Assembly (NCBI RefSeq): GCF_013408295.1
Contig: NZ_JACBYQ010000002.1
Coordinates: forward strand, 992,001 to 1,056,000
Source: Psychromicrobium silvestre
Lineage (GTDB): Bacteria > Actinomycetota > Actinomycetes > Actinomycetales > Micrococcaceae
DNA length: 64,000 nt
Reading direction: 5' to 3'
Shown here: positions 41,041 through 49,541 of the stretch, one piece after another
Layout of the letters: every line of letters starts with the position of its first letter
Position numbering within the stretch: position 1 is the stretch's first letter
Translations under genes and position numbers: made by a program
The notes under the pieces: model-generated
What the model saw: the letters and a program-made list of their open reading frames with translations, nothing else
Told to the model about the DNA's origin: nothing
Databases searched by the model: none

Positions 41041-41064
41041 CTTCTTGTCTGGTGCACAGGGTAC

Positions 41065-41268
41065 TTAGTGTGCGAACTCCGGGCCGGAGTCTCTTCTGGC
41101 CTGAGCTCCTTCGAGTCGGTGGGCCAGGCTATGCAGCTTTTTAGCAAAGTTCAGCCGCAGCCGCCCCGGGGCTGCGGTCAAGGGCCAGTCTTCGATGATG
41201 GGGGCATCGGGGAGTGCAGACTGAGCCAATTCACGAGCTGCGTCTAGCGCGGTGAAGGGGAGGAACAT
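41065..41268 (-). CDS. Small protein of unknown function downstream of the LacI gene
   Basis: A 67-residue protein with codon use like the neighbours (FLPFTALDAARELAQSALPD, then LRLNFAKKLHSLAHRLEGAQ), helical and without membrane segment. GAAGGAAA lies before the ATG, and the gene starts 18 bases after the LacI stop on the same strand. I do not recognise it; it might be a chance frame, but the start and composition favour a real gene. Confidence 0.45.
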   Translation of the reverse strand: MFLPFTALDAARELAQSALPDAPIIEDWPLTAAPGRLRLNFAKKLHSLAHRLEGAQARRDSGPEFAH

Positions 41269-41286
41269 GATGGAGTTTCCTTCAAA

Positions 41287-42318
41287 CTAGGGAACCAGCG
41301 GGGCTGGCCCGGTGGAAGAACGGATAATGAATTCGGTCGGTAAAATCACTTGGCGGTGTGGATTATCCGGGGTGAGCATTAACTCGCCAATCAGTCGCCC
41401 CTTTTCAAAGGCTGATTGACGTACGGTGGTGAGCCCTGCTGCTTCGGCGGCCGGAATGTCATCGAAGCCGGTGACGGAGATGTCTTTTCCGGGGATGATT
41501 CCGCGTACTTTGAACGCTCGAAGCACCCCTAGCGCTTGCACATCGGAGAGGCAGACAATTGCGGTCGGTCGGTCTTGTCGATCCAAGATGAGCTCGGCCG
41601 CAGCTTGGCCTGAGTCAACACTGTTCGGGCTGCTATCCACCACCTGCACGGTAGCGCCCGGCATCTCATCGAGAATGCCACTGAACCTGCCCCAGTCGTC
41701 GAGGTTTTGTAGTTCGGAAGGTTCGGCAAGGCGGGTGGTGATCTGTCCGCCGTCGGTCCGGAGGCTGCTCACCACGGCGATATTACGGTGGCCGAGTTTA
41801 TGTAAGTACTTGCCCAGGCTTTGGCCCGCCGCGCGCTCGTCAATTGCCACCCAGCTGCTGTCCGGCTCGCTGGAGATATCCTCGCCCACAAAGGGGATGC
41901 CTCGAGCTTTGATTCTTTTCAGGCCTTCGTGCCCCGGGTGTAAGCAAAAGGCAGTGGCCGCATCGATCGCGGCATTGTTCAGCGAGAGGGAGTGCCCCTC
42001 TTTGCCGATTACCGGCATTAGTAAGACCCCGGTGCCCCGCTCTTCGCAGGCTGCGGTTAGCCCGGAGAGCATGAGAACGGCATAGGGGTCAGAGAAGGCG
42101 TAGGAAAGCCTCTCGGTGAGCAGCACTCCTATGGTGTGCGCTTTTCCGCTGCGCAGAGCCCGAGCCGCCGCGTCCGGACCCGCGTATCCAAGTTCCTGGG
42201 CCGCATCTAGGATTTTGGCTCGGAGTTCAGTAGAGAGCTGTTCCGGTTTGTTGTAGGCGTTGGACACGGTGGAGACACTAACGCCCACTTTTTCGGCTAC
42301 GGTCTTCAGGTTGGCCAC
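41287..42318 (-). CDS. LacI family transcriptional regulator
   Basis: A 343-residue regulator with an N-terminal helix-turn-helix (LKTVAEKVGVSVSTVSNAYN) and hinge (DAAARALRSGKAHTIGV), then a periplasmic-binding-protein-like ligand domain ending in DDIPAAEAAGLTTVRQSAFE. I chose the GTG at 42318, which has GGTGAG about eight bases upstream and puts the HTH at the N-terminus; the open frame to 42573 would add 85 unrelated residues and overlap the divergent gene. A palindrome at 42353-42371 is a likely autoregulatory operator. The ligand is unknown. Confidence 0.88.
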   Translation of the reverse strand: MANLKTVAEKVGVSVSTVSNAYNKPEQLSTELRAKILDAAQELGYAGPDAAARALRSGKAHTIGVLLTERLSYAFSDPYAVLMLSGLTAACEERGTGVLLMPVIGKEGHSLSLNNAAIDAATAFCLHPGHEGLKRIKARGIPFVGEDISSEPDSSWVAIDERAAGQSLGKYLHKLGHRNIAVVSSLRTDGGQITTRLAEPSELQNLDDWGRFSGILDEMPGATVQVVDSSPNSVDSGQAAAELILDRQDRPTAIVCLSDVQALGVLRAFKVRGIIPGKDISVTGFDDIPAAEAAGLTTVRQSAFEKGRLIGELMLTPDNPHRQVILPTEFIIRSSTGPAPLVP

Positions 42319-42352
42319 GGTTATTAACTCACCATCTGTATCGTTATAGAAA

Positions 42353-42371
42353 ATCGTTCTAGTAGAACGAT
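42353..42371. promoter_or_regulatory. Probable operator of the LacI regulator
   Basis: ATCGTTCT-AGT-AGAACGAT is a perfect palindrome with a three-base centre, 35 bases before the LacI start. A further ATCGTT half site lies at 42340. It is about 200 bases before the divergent monooxygenase start. Confidence 0.65.
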
Positions 42372-42571
42372 ACAGAAGATTGTTGAAGATGCCAATAGCT
42401 GGCGCGCCGCGACCTGAGTTTCTTGGCCCCCGCCTCTTGATGATCCGAGAACGGTCGGATACGATCTGTTCAACAGTAGAATCGCATGTTCGAATATAGA
42501 ACACTTTTCGGCTGGCCACTGACATTGTCAAGCAGGCTCCGACACTGGCGTCGGGGGAGGAGACCAGTTTC

Positions 42572-44464
42572 ATGCAGTTCCACCATCACGGCTACGTTTC
42601 GGGTGACCCGCGCGTGCAGAACCCAGCCGGAACCGGCGTCGAACGCCCCTCAGAGCTGCCCAAGGAGATGGATATCCTCGTCGTCGGCTCTGGCCCTGCC
42701 GGAATGCTTCTCTCGGCACAGCTCTCACAATTCCCGGAGCTGACCACCCGTATTATCGAACGTCGCGAGGGGCGGCTTCCGCTGGGCCAGGCGGATGGTA
42801 TCCAGCCGCGTAGCGTCGAGACCTTTCAGGCTTTCGGATTTGCCGAGCGCATCGTGGCCGAGGCCTACAACATCGCTTATATGAACTTCTGGAGTCCGGA
42901 CCCGGAGAATCCGCAGAACATTGTTCGCACCGCGCGCACCGAAGACTACGCGTTCAAGATCAGCGAATTTCCGCACCTCATTGTGAACCAGGCAAGGGTC
43001 CTCGACTACTTTGCCGAAGCCGCTGCGGAGGGGCCGGGGCGGATCATCCCGGATTATGGGGTTGAGTTCCTAGGGCTCACCGTGCATGAAGACGGGAATT
43101 ATCCGGTGGAAGTCCGGGTGCGCTACTTGACCGGAGAGCGTGCGGGCGAAGAACGCACCGTGCGAGCGAAGTACGTTGCTGGCTGCGACGGCGCTCGCAG
43201 CCAGGTTCGCGAGGCAATCGGCCGCAAACACGTCGGGGCGGCCTCGCTGCACGCCTGGGGAGTAATGGATGTGCTGGTGAACACCGACTTCCCCGACTGG
43301 CGTACTAAGTGCGCCATTAACTCGGAGGCGGGCAACATCTTGCACATTCCACGCGAGGGCGGCTACCTCAGCCGGATGTATATCGACCTAGGCGAGGTCT
43401 CCGACGACGATAACCACCGGGTGCGGCAGACACCGATTGAGGCGATTATTCGCAAGGCCAACGACATCCTGCACCCGTACACCCTGGAGGTGAAGCAGGT
43501 GGCCTGGCACAGTGTTTACGAGGTGGGCCACCGCATTACCGACAAGTTCGACGACGTACCGGAGGGAGCGGACCGGGAACCTCGCGTCTTCCTCACCGGC
43601 GACGCCTGCCATACCCACAGCGCGAAGGCGGGCCAGGGCATGAACGTTTCAATGCAGGACGGCTTCAATCTGGGTTGGAAACTTGGGAAAGTATTGACGG
43701 GGCAGAGCCCTAAGTCGCTGCTGGCCACTTATTCGGCCGAGCGGCAACCGGTTGCGCAGCAGCTAATCGACTTCGATAGGGAATGGTCGAGCCTGATGGC
43801 GCGCAAGCCCGAGGAGATTTCCGACCCTCAGGAACTCGCCACCTACTATCTGGCAACAGCTGAGTTCCCTTCCGGATTCATGACCCAGTACGGTCCGTCA
43901 ATGATCACGGCAACTGACATTCACCAAGACCTGGCGGCTGGGTATCCACTGGGCAAGCGGTTCAAATCGGCCGAGGTGGTGCGCGTGGGCGATGGCAATA
44001 CCATTCAGCTAGGCCACCACGCTAAGGCAGATGGACGTTGGCGCATCTACGCTTTCGCCGATGCGTCAGCCGCTGGCGATGCCTCGGAGCTAGCAGCCTT
44101 GGCGGAATGGTTATCCTCGCCAGAGTCGCCGGTCTCCCGGTTCACACCCAGCGGAGCGGATAGCGACGCCGTTTTCGATGTAAAGGTGATCTACCAGCAG
44201 CGTTTCGAGCAGGTCGATATCAGCAAAGTACCCAAAGTTTTCCTGCCGCAGACTGGTGCCCTGGGGCTCACCGATTGGGAGAAGGTGTACGCCGCTGGCC
44301 CCAGCGCGTGGATGGGCAGCGATATCTTCGAGGAGCGTGAGATCTCCCGAGGGGGAGCTATTGTGGTGGTGCGCCCCGATCAATATGTGGCGGCGATTAT
44401 GCCGCTGTCGGCGCGGGGCGAGCTTACGGAATTCTTTGCGCAGTCAATGACTGCTCAACCCTGA
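42572..44464 (+). CDS. FAD-dependent aromatic-ring monooxygenase (phenol 2-/3-hydroxybenzoate 4-monooxygenase family)
   Basis: A 630-residue flavoprotein. MDILVVGSGPAGMLLSAQLS near residue 33 binds FAD, VAGCDGARSQVREAIG is the DG motif, and FLTGDACHTHSAKAGQGMNV at about residue 342 contacts the ribityl. The C-terminal 170 residues form the thioredoxin-like dimerisation domain of phenol hydroxylases. The size and layout are like MobA-type 3-hydroxybenzoate 4-monooxygenase. GGAGGAGA precedes the ATG. No ring-cleavage genes are adjacent, so the product's fate is open. The LacI gene next to it probably controls it. Confidence 0.88.
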   Translation: MQFHHHGYVSGDPRVQNPAGTGVERPSELPKEMDILVVGSGPAGMLLSAQLSQFPELTTRIIERREGRLPLGQADGIQPRSVETFQAFGFAERIVAEAYNIAYMNFWSPDPENPQNIVRTARTEDYAFKISEFPHLIVNQARVLDYFAEAAAEGPGRIIPDYGVEFLGLTVHEDGNYPVEVRVRYLTGERAGEERTVRAKYVAGCDGARSQVREAIGRKHVGAASLHAWGVMDVLVNTDFPDWRTKCAINSEAGNILHIPREGGYLSRMYIDLGEVSDDDNHRVRQTPIEAIIRKANDILHPYTLEVKQVAWHSVYEVGHRITDKFDDVPEGADREPRVFLTGDACHTHSAKAGQGMNVSMQDGFNLGWKLGKVLTGQSPKSLLATYSAERQPVAQQLIDFDREWSSLMARKPEEISDPQELATYYLATAEFPSGFMTQYGPSMITATDIHQDLAAGYPLGKRFKSAEVVRVGDGNTIQLGHHAKADGRWRIYAFADASAAGDASELAALAEWLSSPESPVSRFTPSGADSDAVFDVKVIYQQRFEQVDISKVPKVFLPQTGALGLTDWEKVYAAGPSAWMGSDIFEEREISRGGAIVVVRPDQYVAAIMPLSARGELTEFFAQSMTAQP

Positions 44465-44492
44465 CGGCCCGACTCTGACCACCCGGAAGACC

Positions 44493-45095
44493 CTAGCTGG
44501 CCCTGGCCTCCAGTTCCAGGAGCGTTCGCTTGGCTTCCTCCCCGCCGACGTAACCGCCAAAGGAGCCGTCGGAGCGAACCACGCGATGGCAGGGCACGAT
44601 CAGTGGCAGCGGATTATTGGCACAGGCACTACCAACTGCGCGGACCGCCTTCGGGCTACCGGCTGCCGAGGCCACCTGAGCGTAGCTTTCGGTCTGGCCA
44701 TAGCCGATCTGCGGTAAATGATCGAGAACGCTGCGCCGGAAGCCGTGCGCGAGCCGCAAATCCAGCGGCAAATCGAAGCGTTTTCGACGGCCCGCAAAAT
44801 ACTCCTCAAGTTCGCGGGCCACCGTATCCAGCCGCTGTGGTGCACGAAGAATCCGGGGGCTCACCTTGCTAGCCAAGGATTCCAGCACACGATCGTGGTC
44901 TTCTCGCTGATACGCCACCCGGAGTAGTCCCTGCGGAGTGGAAGCGAGCAGCAACGTACCCAGCGGACTGTCTACCGTCCGATAGGCGATGTCGAGCTCA
45001 CCATTTTCCGCGGCCGCGGCCGCAAGTCGAGCATGGAGGCGGGTCAAGGCTTCGGTCTCCGAGTGGATCATAGGAGCCAGGATTTGCTGATTCAT
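44493..45095 (-). CDS. ogt: Methylated-DNA-[protein]-cysteine S-methyltransferase (second copy)
   Basis: A 200-residue repair protein. The suicidal Cys is in LIVPCHRVVRSDGSFGGYVG, with the Asn/Arg pocket in YAQVASAAGSPKAVRAVGSA. Compared with the copy at 45584-46090 it has an extra N-terminal stretch of about 40 residues with several helices. It overlaps the sigma factor gene by four bases and is the last gene of the operon. Confidence 0.9.
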   Translation of the reverse strand: MNQQILAPMIHSETEALTRLHARLAAAAAENGELDIAYRTVDSPLGTLLLASTPQGLLRVAYQREDHDRVLESLASKVSPRILRAPQRLDTVARELEEYFAGRRKRFDLPLDLRLAHGFRRSVLDHLPQIGYGQTESYAQVASAAGSPKAVRAVGSACANNPLPLIVPCHRVVRSDGSFGGYVGGEEAKRTLLELEARAS

Positions 45096-45580
45096 CTGCT
45101 TTCGCCTTTCACGTCAATGGCTGCGCGCAAGCTCTTGATTCCATCGGAGGCTGCGCGCCGGGCGGCCTCCGGGGTGCCGCCGAGAATGCTGGAGACCCCT
45201 TGATAGGGCAGCCCAGCGAGGAAATGGTAGGCAACGGCTTGCCGCTGTTTGGCAGGCAAGGCGGCGACGGCGGCCAGTAATTCAGGCTCTCCCTCACCGG
45301 GGAGGCCAAGGGTTGAAACCCGCTCCGGTAAGGCCGATACGGTAATAGCTCTTCGGCCCCGAGAGCGGACGAGATCGAGGGCCTTTCGGTGGGCAATGGT
45401 CACCAACCAGGCTTCGATATTTGCCTCCGCGGCTAGCTCCGGGTAGGCCTTCAGAGCCGAGAGGAAGGTTTCCGACCAGGCGTCTTCGGCTTCCTCCACC
45501 CCCAGTACAGCGCGGCAAACTCGCAGCACCGTGGCGCCGTGTAGTTGCACCACTTGTTCGAAGGGTTGCTTGGCTACCAT
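45092..45580 (-). CDS. Small RNA polymerase sigma-70 (ECF-type) factor
   Basis: A 162-residue protein. Region 2 is FEQVVQLHGATVLRVCRAVL with EEAEDAWSETFLSALKAYPE and IEAWLVTIAHRKALDLVRSR. Region 4 is LPAKQRQAVAYHFLAGLPYQ with GGTPEAARRAASDGIKSL. It lies three bases after one ogt gene and overlaps the other by four bases, so all three should be on one transcript. No anti-sigma gene is present. Its DNA targets are unknown. Confidence 0.85.
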   Translation of the reverse strand: MVAKQPFEQVVQLHGATVLRVCRAVLGVEEAEDAWSETFLSALKAYPELAAEANIEAWLVTIAHRKALDLVRSRGRRAITVSALPERVSTLGLPGEGEPELLAAVAALPAKQRQAVAYHFLAGLPYQGVSSILGGTPEAARRAASDGIKSLRAAIDVKGESR

Positions 45581-45583
45581 CGC

Positions 45584-46090
45584 TCAGAACAGTTTTTCTG
45601 CTTTGCGACTGGCCGGTTCCTCTAGCTCGAGCAGAAACAGTTTTCGGTCTACGCCGCCGGCGTAGCCGGTCATCTTGCCGTCCTTGCCAACCACTCGATG
45701 GCAGGGGATAACGATACTTAGGGGATTAGCCCCCACGGCGGCCCCCACCGCCTGAGCCAGGTGGCGGTCTCCGAGCTCCGCTGCTAGTTCACCGTAGCTC
45801 GTCGTCTGTCCGTAAGGCAGCCGCTTGAGTAGCTCCCACACTCTTTCCTGCAGCTCCGAACCGTGAGTCGCCGTCGTCAGCTCAAAGCTGCTTCGCTGCC
45901 CGGCAAAGTATTCTCCTAGCTGGTGCGCGGCTTGAATGAAGATTGGATGATCTGTTTCAGCAGCGCCCCATTCGGCCTTCGCGGGCCTGCTGCGATGCTT
46001 TTCAAAATAGATCCCGGTCAGGGCTTCCGTCGAGGCGAGCAGGGTCAGGCTGCCCAGCGGCGAATCGATCACGGTGTACATGGCGTTCAT
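45584..46090 (-). CDS. ogt: Methylated-DNA-[protein]-cysteine S-methyltransferase (first copy)
   Basis: A 168-residue protein close to the usual Ogt length. SIVIPCHRVVGKDGKMTGYA holds the acceptor Cys, and TSYGELAAELGDRHLAQAVG precedes it. It removes alkyl groups from O6-guanine by transfer to itself. It begins the three-gene operon and its ATG (46090; a second ATG is at 46081) faces the RNase H gene, with a palindromic repeat in the gap between. Confidence 0.92.
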   Translation of the reverse strand: MNAMYTVIDSPLGSLTLLASTEALTGIYFEKHRSRPAKAEWGAAETDHPIFIQAAHQLGEYFAGQRSSFELTTATHGSELQERVWELLKRLPYGQTTSYGELAAELGDRHLAQAVGAAVGANPLSIVIPCHRVVGKDGKMTGYAGGVDRKLFLLELEEPASRKAEKLF

Positions 46091-46180
46091 TCTCTCAACC
46101 TCTCCGAAGTGCTTTCACCTTGAAGACGTCCCGGGGACTCAAAACGTGAGCTTTTTGTGGGGGGAGAGGGAAAATTTCTC

Positions 46181-46241
46181 GCCGAGTGTGGAGATATGCA
46201 TCTTAAATCGACCCCAAAAGGTGCAGATCTCCACACTCGGC
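46181..46241. repeat. Dispersed palindromic repeat, copy 1
   Basis: Arms of 24 bases at 46181-46204 and 46218-46241 pair with two mismatches around a 13-base loop. The sequence GCCGAGTGTGGAGAT occurs again at 54788. It lies between divergent genes, so it is not a simple terminator. Confidence 0.75.
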
Positions 46242-46350
46242 GGATGTGAACGGGGGTGAGGCCTGGGGGGGGGAGGATATGAACGCGGGCGATGGGTAGG
46301 AGGAGAGCCGATGGTTCGGAGCCGAGGACGCGGTCTGGCAGGATGAAACC

Positions 46351-47241
46351 ATGACGATTATTGCGGCGGCGGACGGCTCTGCCCTGGGTAACCCCGGTCC
46401 GGCGGGCTGGGCTTGGTATGTTGACGACAACTGCTGGCGAGCAGGCGGCTGGCCGCATGGCACCAATAATCAGGGTGAGTTGATGGCGGTGCTTGACCTT
46501 TTTCGAGCCACCGCACATGTGTCGGAAGAGCAGCTGCACATTCTCTGCGACAGCCAGTATGTGATCAATTGTGTGACCAAGTGGATGCCGGGCTGGAAGC
46601 GGAAGGGCTGGCGCAAGGCCGACGGGAAGCCGGTTCTGAACGTCGATCTGCTCCGTGAGATCGACGCCGCCCTCAAGGGTCGCCACTATGAATTCGAATG
46701 GGTCAAAGGCCACGCCGGTCACGATCTGAATGAAGCAGCCGATCAACGTGCTCGCGCGGTCTCCACGGCCTATCAGAACGGTGCCGAGCCGGTGAGTGGT
46801 CCGGGATTTCCCGGCCAGCTAGTGAGCCCAGAAGTTCAGCTTGCGACCCAGCACGGAGCGGTAGCGGCCGAGGAGCAGCCCGATTTGTTCTCCAGCCTGG
46901 AGGAGGAATTGATCGAGCCGGATCCTGCAGATACCTTACGCGAATGTGATCGAGTGCTTTTTCGCGCCGATCCGAGCGAAGTAGCAGTGCTGCTGGCGGA
47001 GGACTTCGAGGAAATCGGTGTCAACGGCAGGTTCATTAGCCGGGATGCGGTGCTGGCGGAGAGCGAGGATCAGGCTCCCGTGGCCCTGGAGCCGCTCAGC
47101 GCGAGCGTCGAAGGAGATACTGCCTTGCTGCTCTACCGGGCTACCCGGCCCAGCGGATCTGCCGTGCAGACCTCGATATGGCGCCGCACGGGCGGGCAGT
47201 GGCGGCTCAGACTACGACAGTCGACGCCGGAACAAGACTAG
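46351..47241 (+). CDS. Ribonuclease HI fused to an NTF2-like (DUF4440) domain
   Basis: A 296-residue protein. Residues 1-145 are RNase HI: IIAAADGSALGNPGPAGWAW (first Asp), TNNQGELMAVLDL (Glu), LHILCDSQYVINCV (second Asp) and KGHAGHDLNEAADQRARA (last Asp), so the DEDD set is complete. After a linker, residues about 185-296 resemble SnoaL/DUF4440 NTF2 folds (ECDRVLFRADPSEVAVLLAE, ending in WRRTGGQWRLRLRQSTP). The first part degrades RNA in RNA-DNA hybrids; the role of the second is unknown. A 16-base tandem repeat spans its stop codon. Confidence 0.85.
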   Translation: MTIIAAADGSALGNPGPAGWAWYVDDNCWRAGGWPHGTNNQGELMAVLDLFRATAHVSEEQLHILCDSQYVINCVTKWMPGWKRKGWRKADGKPVLNVDLLREIDAALKGRHYEFEWVKGHAGHDLNEAADQRARAVSTAYQNGAEPVSGPGFPGQLVSPEVQLATQHGAVAAEEQPDLFSSLEEELIEPDPADTLRECDRVLFRADPSEVAVLLAEDFEEIGVNGRFISRDAVLAESEDQAPVALEPLSASVEGDTALLLYRATRPSGSAVQTSIWRRTGGQWRLRLRQSTPEQD

Positions 47242-47300
47242 GCCGGAACAAGACTAGACTGGCCTCCCCTGGAGCAGAAGGAGAGCGGACCAAAACCGGT

Positions 47301-48749
47301 TCAGTTCACTTCTTCCATCAGTGTGTTGCGACGGTAGGGCAACTGGATGGTCAAGGTTGCTCCGCCGCCGGAGGTCTGGCTGACCCGAACCTTCCCGCGG
47401 TGTGAGGCGATAATGGCCGAGACAATGGCCAAGCCAAGCCCGGAACCTCCGGTATCTCGGTTGCGCGAGGTTTCCGCCCGGTAGAAACGTTCGAAAATTC
47501 GGCCGCTCTCCTCCTCATCAATGCCGGGTCCGTGATCGCGAATCTGCAGGGTGGAGAATCGTTGGCCGTCGATTTCGGTGGTCCCGATAGCCACCTCAAT
47601 CGGAGTGCCCTCCGGGGTGTAACGGAGGGCGTTGGCCATCAGATTGACCACCACCTGGCGAAGCTTTGCCTCGTCTCCCATCACGGGGGCATTGACGGCC
47701 GGGCCGTTTTCCAGCCCCACCACGGTGATCCTTCGATCCCTGACGCTTGCCCGGGCATCCACGGCGGCATCATTGCCCAGCACCAGTAAATCGATCTGCT
47801 TATTGTCCAGTGGGCGTTGTTCGTCAATGCGCGCCAGCACCAGCAAGTCTTCTACTAGGGCGCCCATTCGCTTGGCTTCGCTTTCGATCCGGCCCATCGC
47901 GGTGTGTACATCGTCGTTGCTGGCTAGGGCACCGTGGCGGTAGAGCTCGGAGAATCCGCGGATCGTCACCAGCGGGGTGCGTAGCTCGTGCGAGGCATCT
48001 GCAATAAAGCGCCGCATTCGCTGCTCCGAGGCGGTCCGGGCCTCGAAGGCGGCCTCAATATGCGCCAGCATGGTGTTCAGCGACTCGGATAATCGGCCGA
48101 CCTCGGTAGCTGGATTCTGGATCTGCACGCGCTGCGAGAGATCGCCGGCCGCAATTGCGGCCGCGGTGCGTTCCACCCGGACCAGTGGACGGAAGGAGCG
48201 ACTCACCGTCCAGAACGCGATCATGGTACCTACCGCCACCACCAGCACGCCGGCTAAGAACATCACCAGAGCGAGCCTGTTAATGGATTCGTCAAAGCGA
48301 GTGTAAGTGATCGCAATCAACACGTAGCCGGGGCCGGAATCCTTGGGCACGGCGCCCTGGATCTCCACCGGCGCCACGATCATGGCGCGCCATTTGGTCG
48401 AGTCGGTATGGTCCTGAATGTCGAAGGGTTTCGCATTCAGTGCGGTGGCTTCCGGAAGCGAATAGATGGTCAGATCCGGTTTGGCTGCCGTCATCGGAGA
48501 CTGCAGCACGATCACGCCCTCTTGGCTGACCATCTGGTAGTACATATCCTCTGTGCCGCTGGGTGAGAACCCGGTGCTGGGAATGGCGGATTGGAAGATT
48601 TTTAGTCGGGAGTCCATCTGATCGATCAGCGAACCCCGGAGCAGGAAGTAGCTGATCAGCCCCAAGGCGACCAACGATACTGCGAGCAGGGCGCTGATCA
48701 CCGTGACCAGTTGGGAGCGCAGCGAGGCCCGCCGCCAGAATCGAAGCAA
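47301..48749 (-). CDS. Sensor histidine kinase
   Basis: A 482-residue kinase. A transmembrane helix at about residues 16-36, an extracytoplasmic sensor of about 120 residues, a second helix near 160-180, a HAMP domain, the phospho-acceptor His in FIADASHELRTPLVTIRGFS, the N box VNLMANALRYTPEG and G boxes DHGPGIDEEE and GGSGLGLAIVSAI. The start is a TTG at 48749, three bases after the regulator gene. The signal is unknown. The order (regulator first) is common for OmpR-type pairs. Confidence 0.93.
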   Translation of the reverse strand: MLRFWRRASLRSQLVTVISALLAVSLVALGLISYFLLRGSLIDQMDSRLKIFQSAIPSTGFSPSGTEDMYYQMVSQEGVIVLQSPMTAAKPDLTIYSLPEATALNAKPFDIQDHTDSTKWRAMIVAPVEIQGAVPKDSGPGYVLIAITYTRFDESINRLALVMFLAGVLVVAVGTMIAFWTVSRSFRPLVRVERTAAAIAAGDLSQRVQIQNPATEVGRLSESLNTMLAHIEAAFEARTASEQRMRRFIADASHELRTPLVTIRGFSELYRHGALASNDDVHTAMGRIESEAKRMGALVEDLLVLARIDEQRPLDNKQIDLLVLGNDAAVDARASVRDRRITVVGLENGPAVNAPVMGDEAKLRQVVVNLMANALRYTPEGTPIEVAIGTTEIDGQRFSTLQIRDHGPGIDEEESGRIFERFYRAETSRNRDTGGSGLGLAIVSAIIASHRGKVRVSQTSGGGATLTIQLPYRRNTLMEEVN

Positions 48750-48752
48750 GAC

Positions 48753-49463
48753 CTACCGTTTTTCCGAAGTGCGCAAGACGTACCCCACACCGCGCTTGGT
48801 CTGGATGAGGGCAGGCAGCGAGGGATCTAGATCCACCTTGCGGCGCAGATAGGAGATATAGGACTCGACAATGGACGCATCGCCGTTGAAATCGTATTCC
48901 CAGACATGGTCCAGGATCTGGGTCTTGGACAGCACCCGGTTCGGGTTGAGCATCAAATAGCGAAGCAGCTTGAATTCGGTGGGGGAGAGCTCAATGGTGT
49001 GATGGCCCCGGCGAACCTCGTGAGCGTCGTCGTCCAGCTCTAGATCGTCAACCTGGATGATCGCGTCGTCGTCCTCACGCGGGCGGGTGCGCCGCAGTAC
49101 CGCGCGAATCCGAGCCACTACTTCATCCAGGCTGAAGGGCTTGGTCACATAGTCGTCGCCGCCCACGGTTAGACCAGTGACCTTGTCATCGGTGTCGTCC
49201 CGCGCGGTCAGGAAAAGCACGGGGAAATGCTTACCGGCCGCCCGCAGACGACGGGTAACCGTGAAGCCGTCCATATCCGGCAGCATCACATCGAGCACCG
49301 CCAGGTCCGGATTGTGTTCCTCCGCTGCGGCGAGCGCTTCTCGTCCATTCCCGGCAGCAACCACGTTGAAACCAGCAAAGCGCAATGAGGTGGAGAGCAG
49401 CTCGCGGATATTGGGTTCGTCGTCGACAACCAGCAGCCGGGCCTCGGGTTCGTTGTTGTTCAC
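48753..49463 (-). CDS. OmpR-family response regulator
   Basis: A 236-residue regulator. The receiver domain has DDEPN, the phospho-acceptor Asp in LAVLDVMLPDMDG, LFLTARDD with the Thr, and YVTKPFS with the Lys. The C-terminal winged helix is HTIELSPTEFKLLRYLMLNP with IVESYISYLRRKVD. The GTG start has GGAGGA upstream. It forms a two-component system with the kinase encoded right after it. Targets cannot be deduced here. Confidence 0.94.
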   Translation of the reverse strand: MNNNEPEARLLVVDDEPNIRELLSTSLRFAGFNVVAAGNGREALAAAEEHNPDLAVLDVMLPDMDGFTVTRRLRAAGKHFPVLFLTARDDTDDKVTGLTVGGDDYVTKPFSLDEVVARIRAVLRRTRPREDDDAIIQVDDLELDDDAHEVRRGHHTIELSPTEFKLLRYLMLNPNRVLSKTQILDHVWEYDFNGDASIVESYISYLRRKVDLDPSLPALIQTKRGVGYVLRTSEKR

Positions 49464-49541
49464 ACCACCATCTTCCTCCAGTTTCCTGGGAGTTTTCTGG
49501 AAGCGGGATGTACATCCGCCCTGGGCTTACTGTACTTGTGC

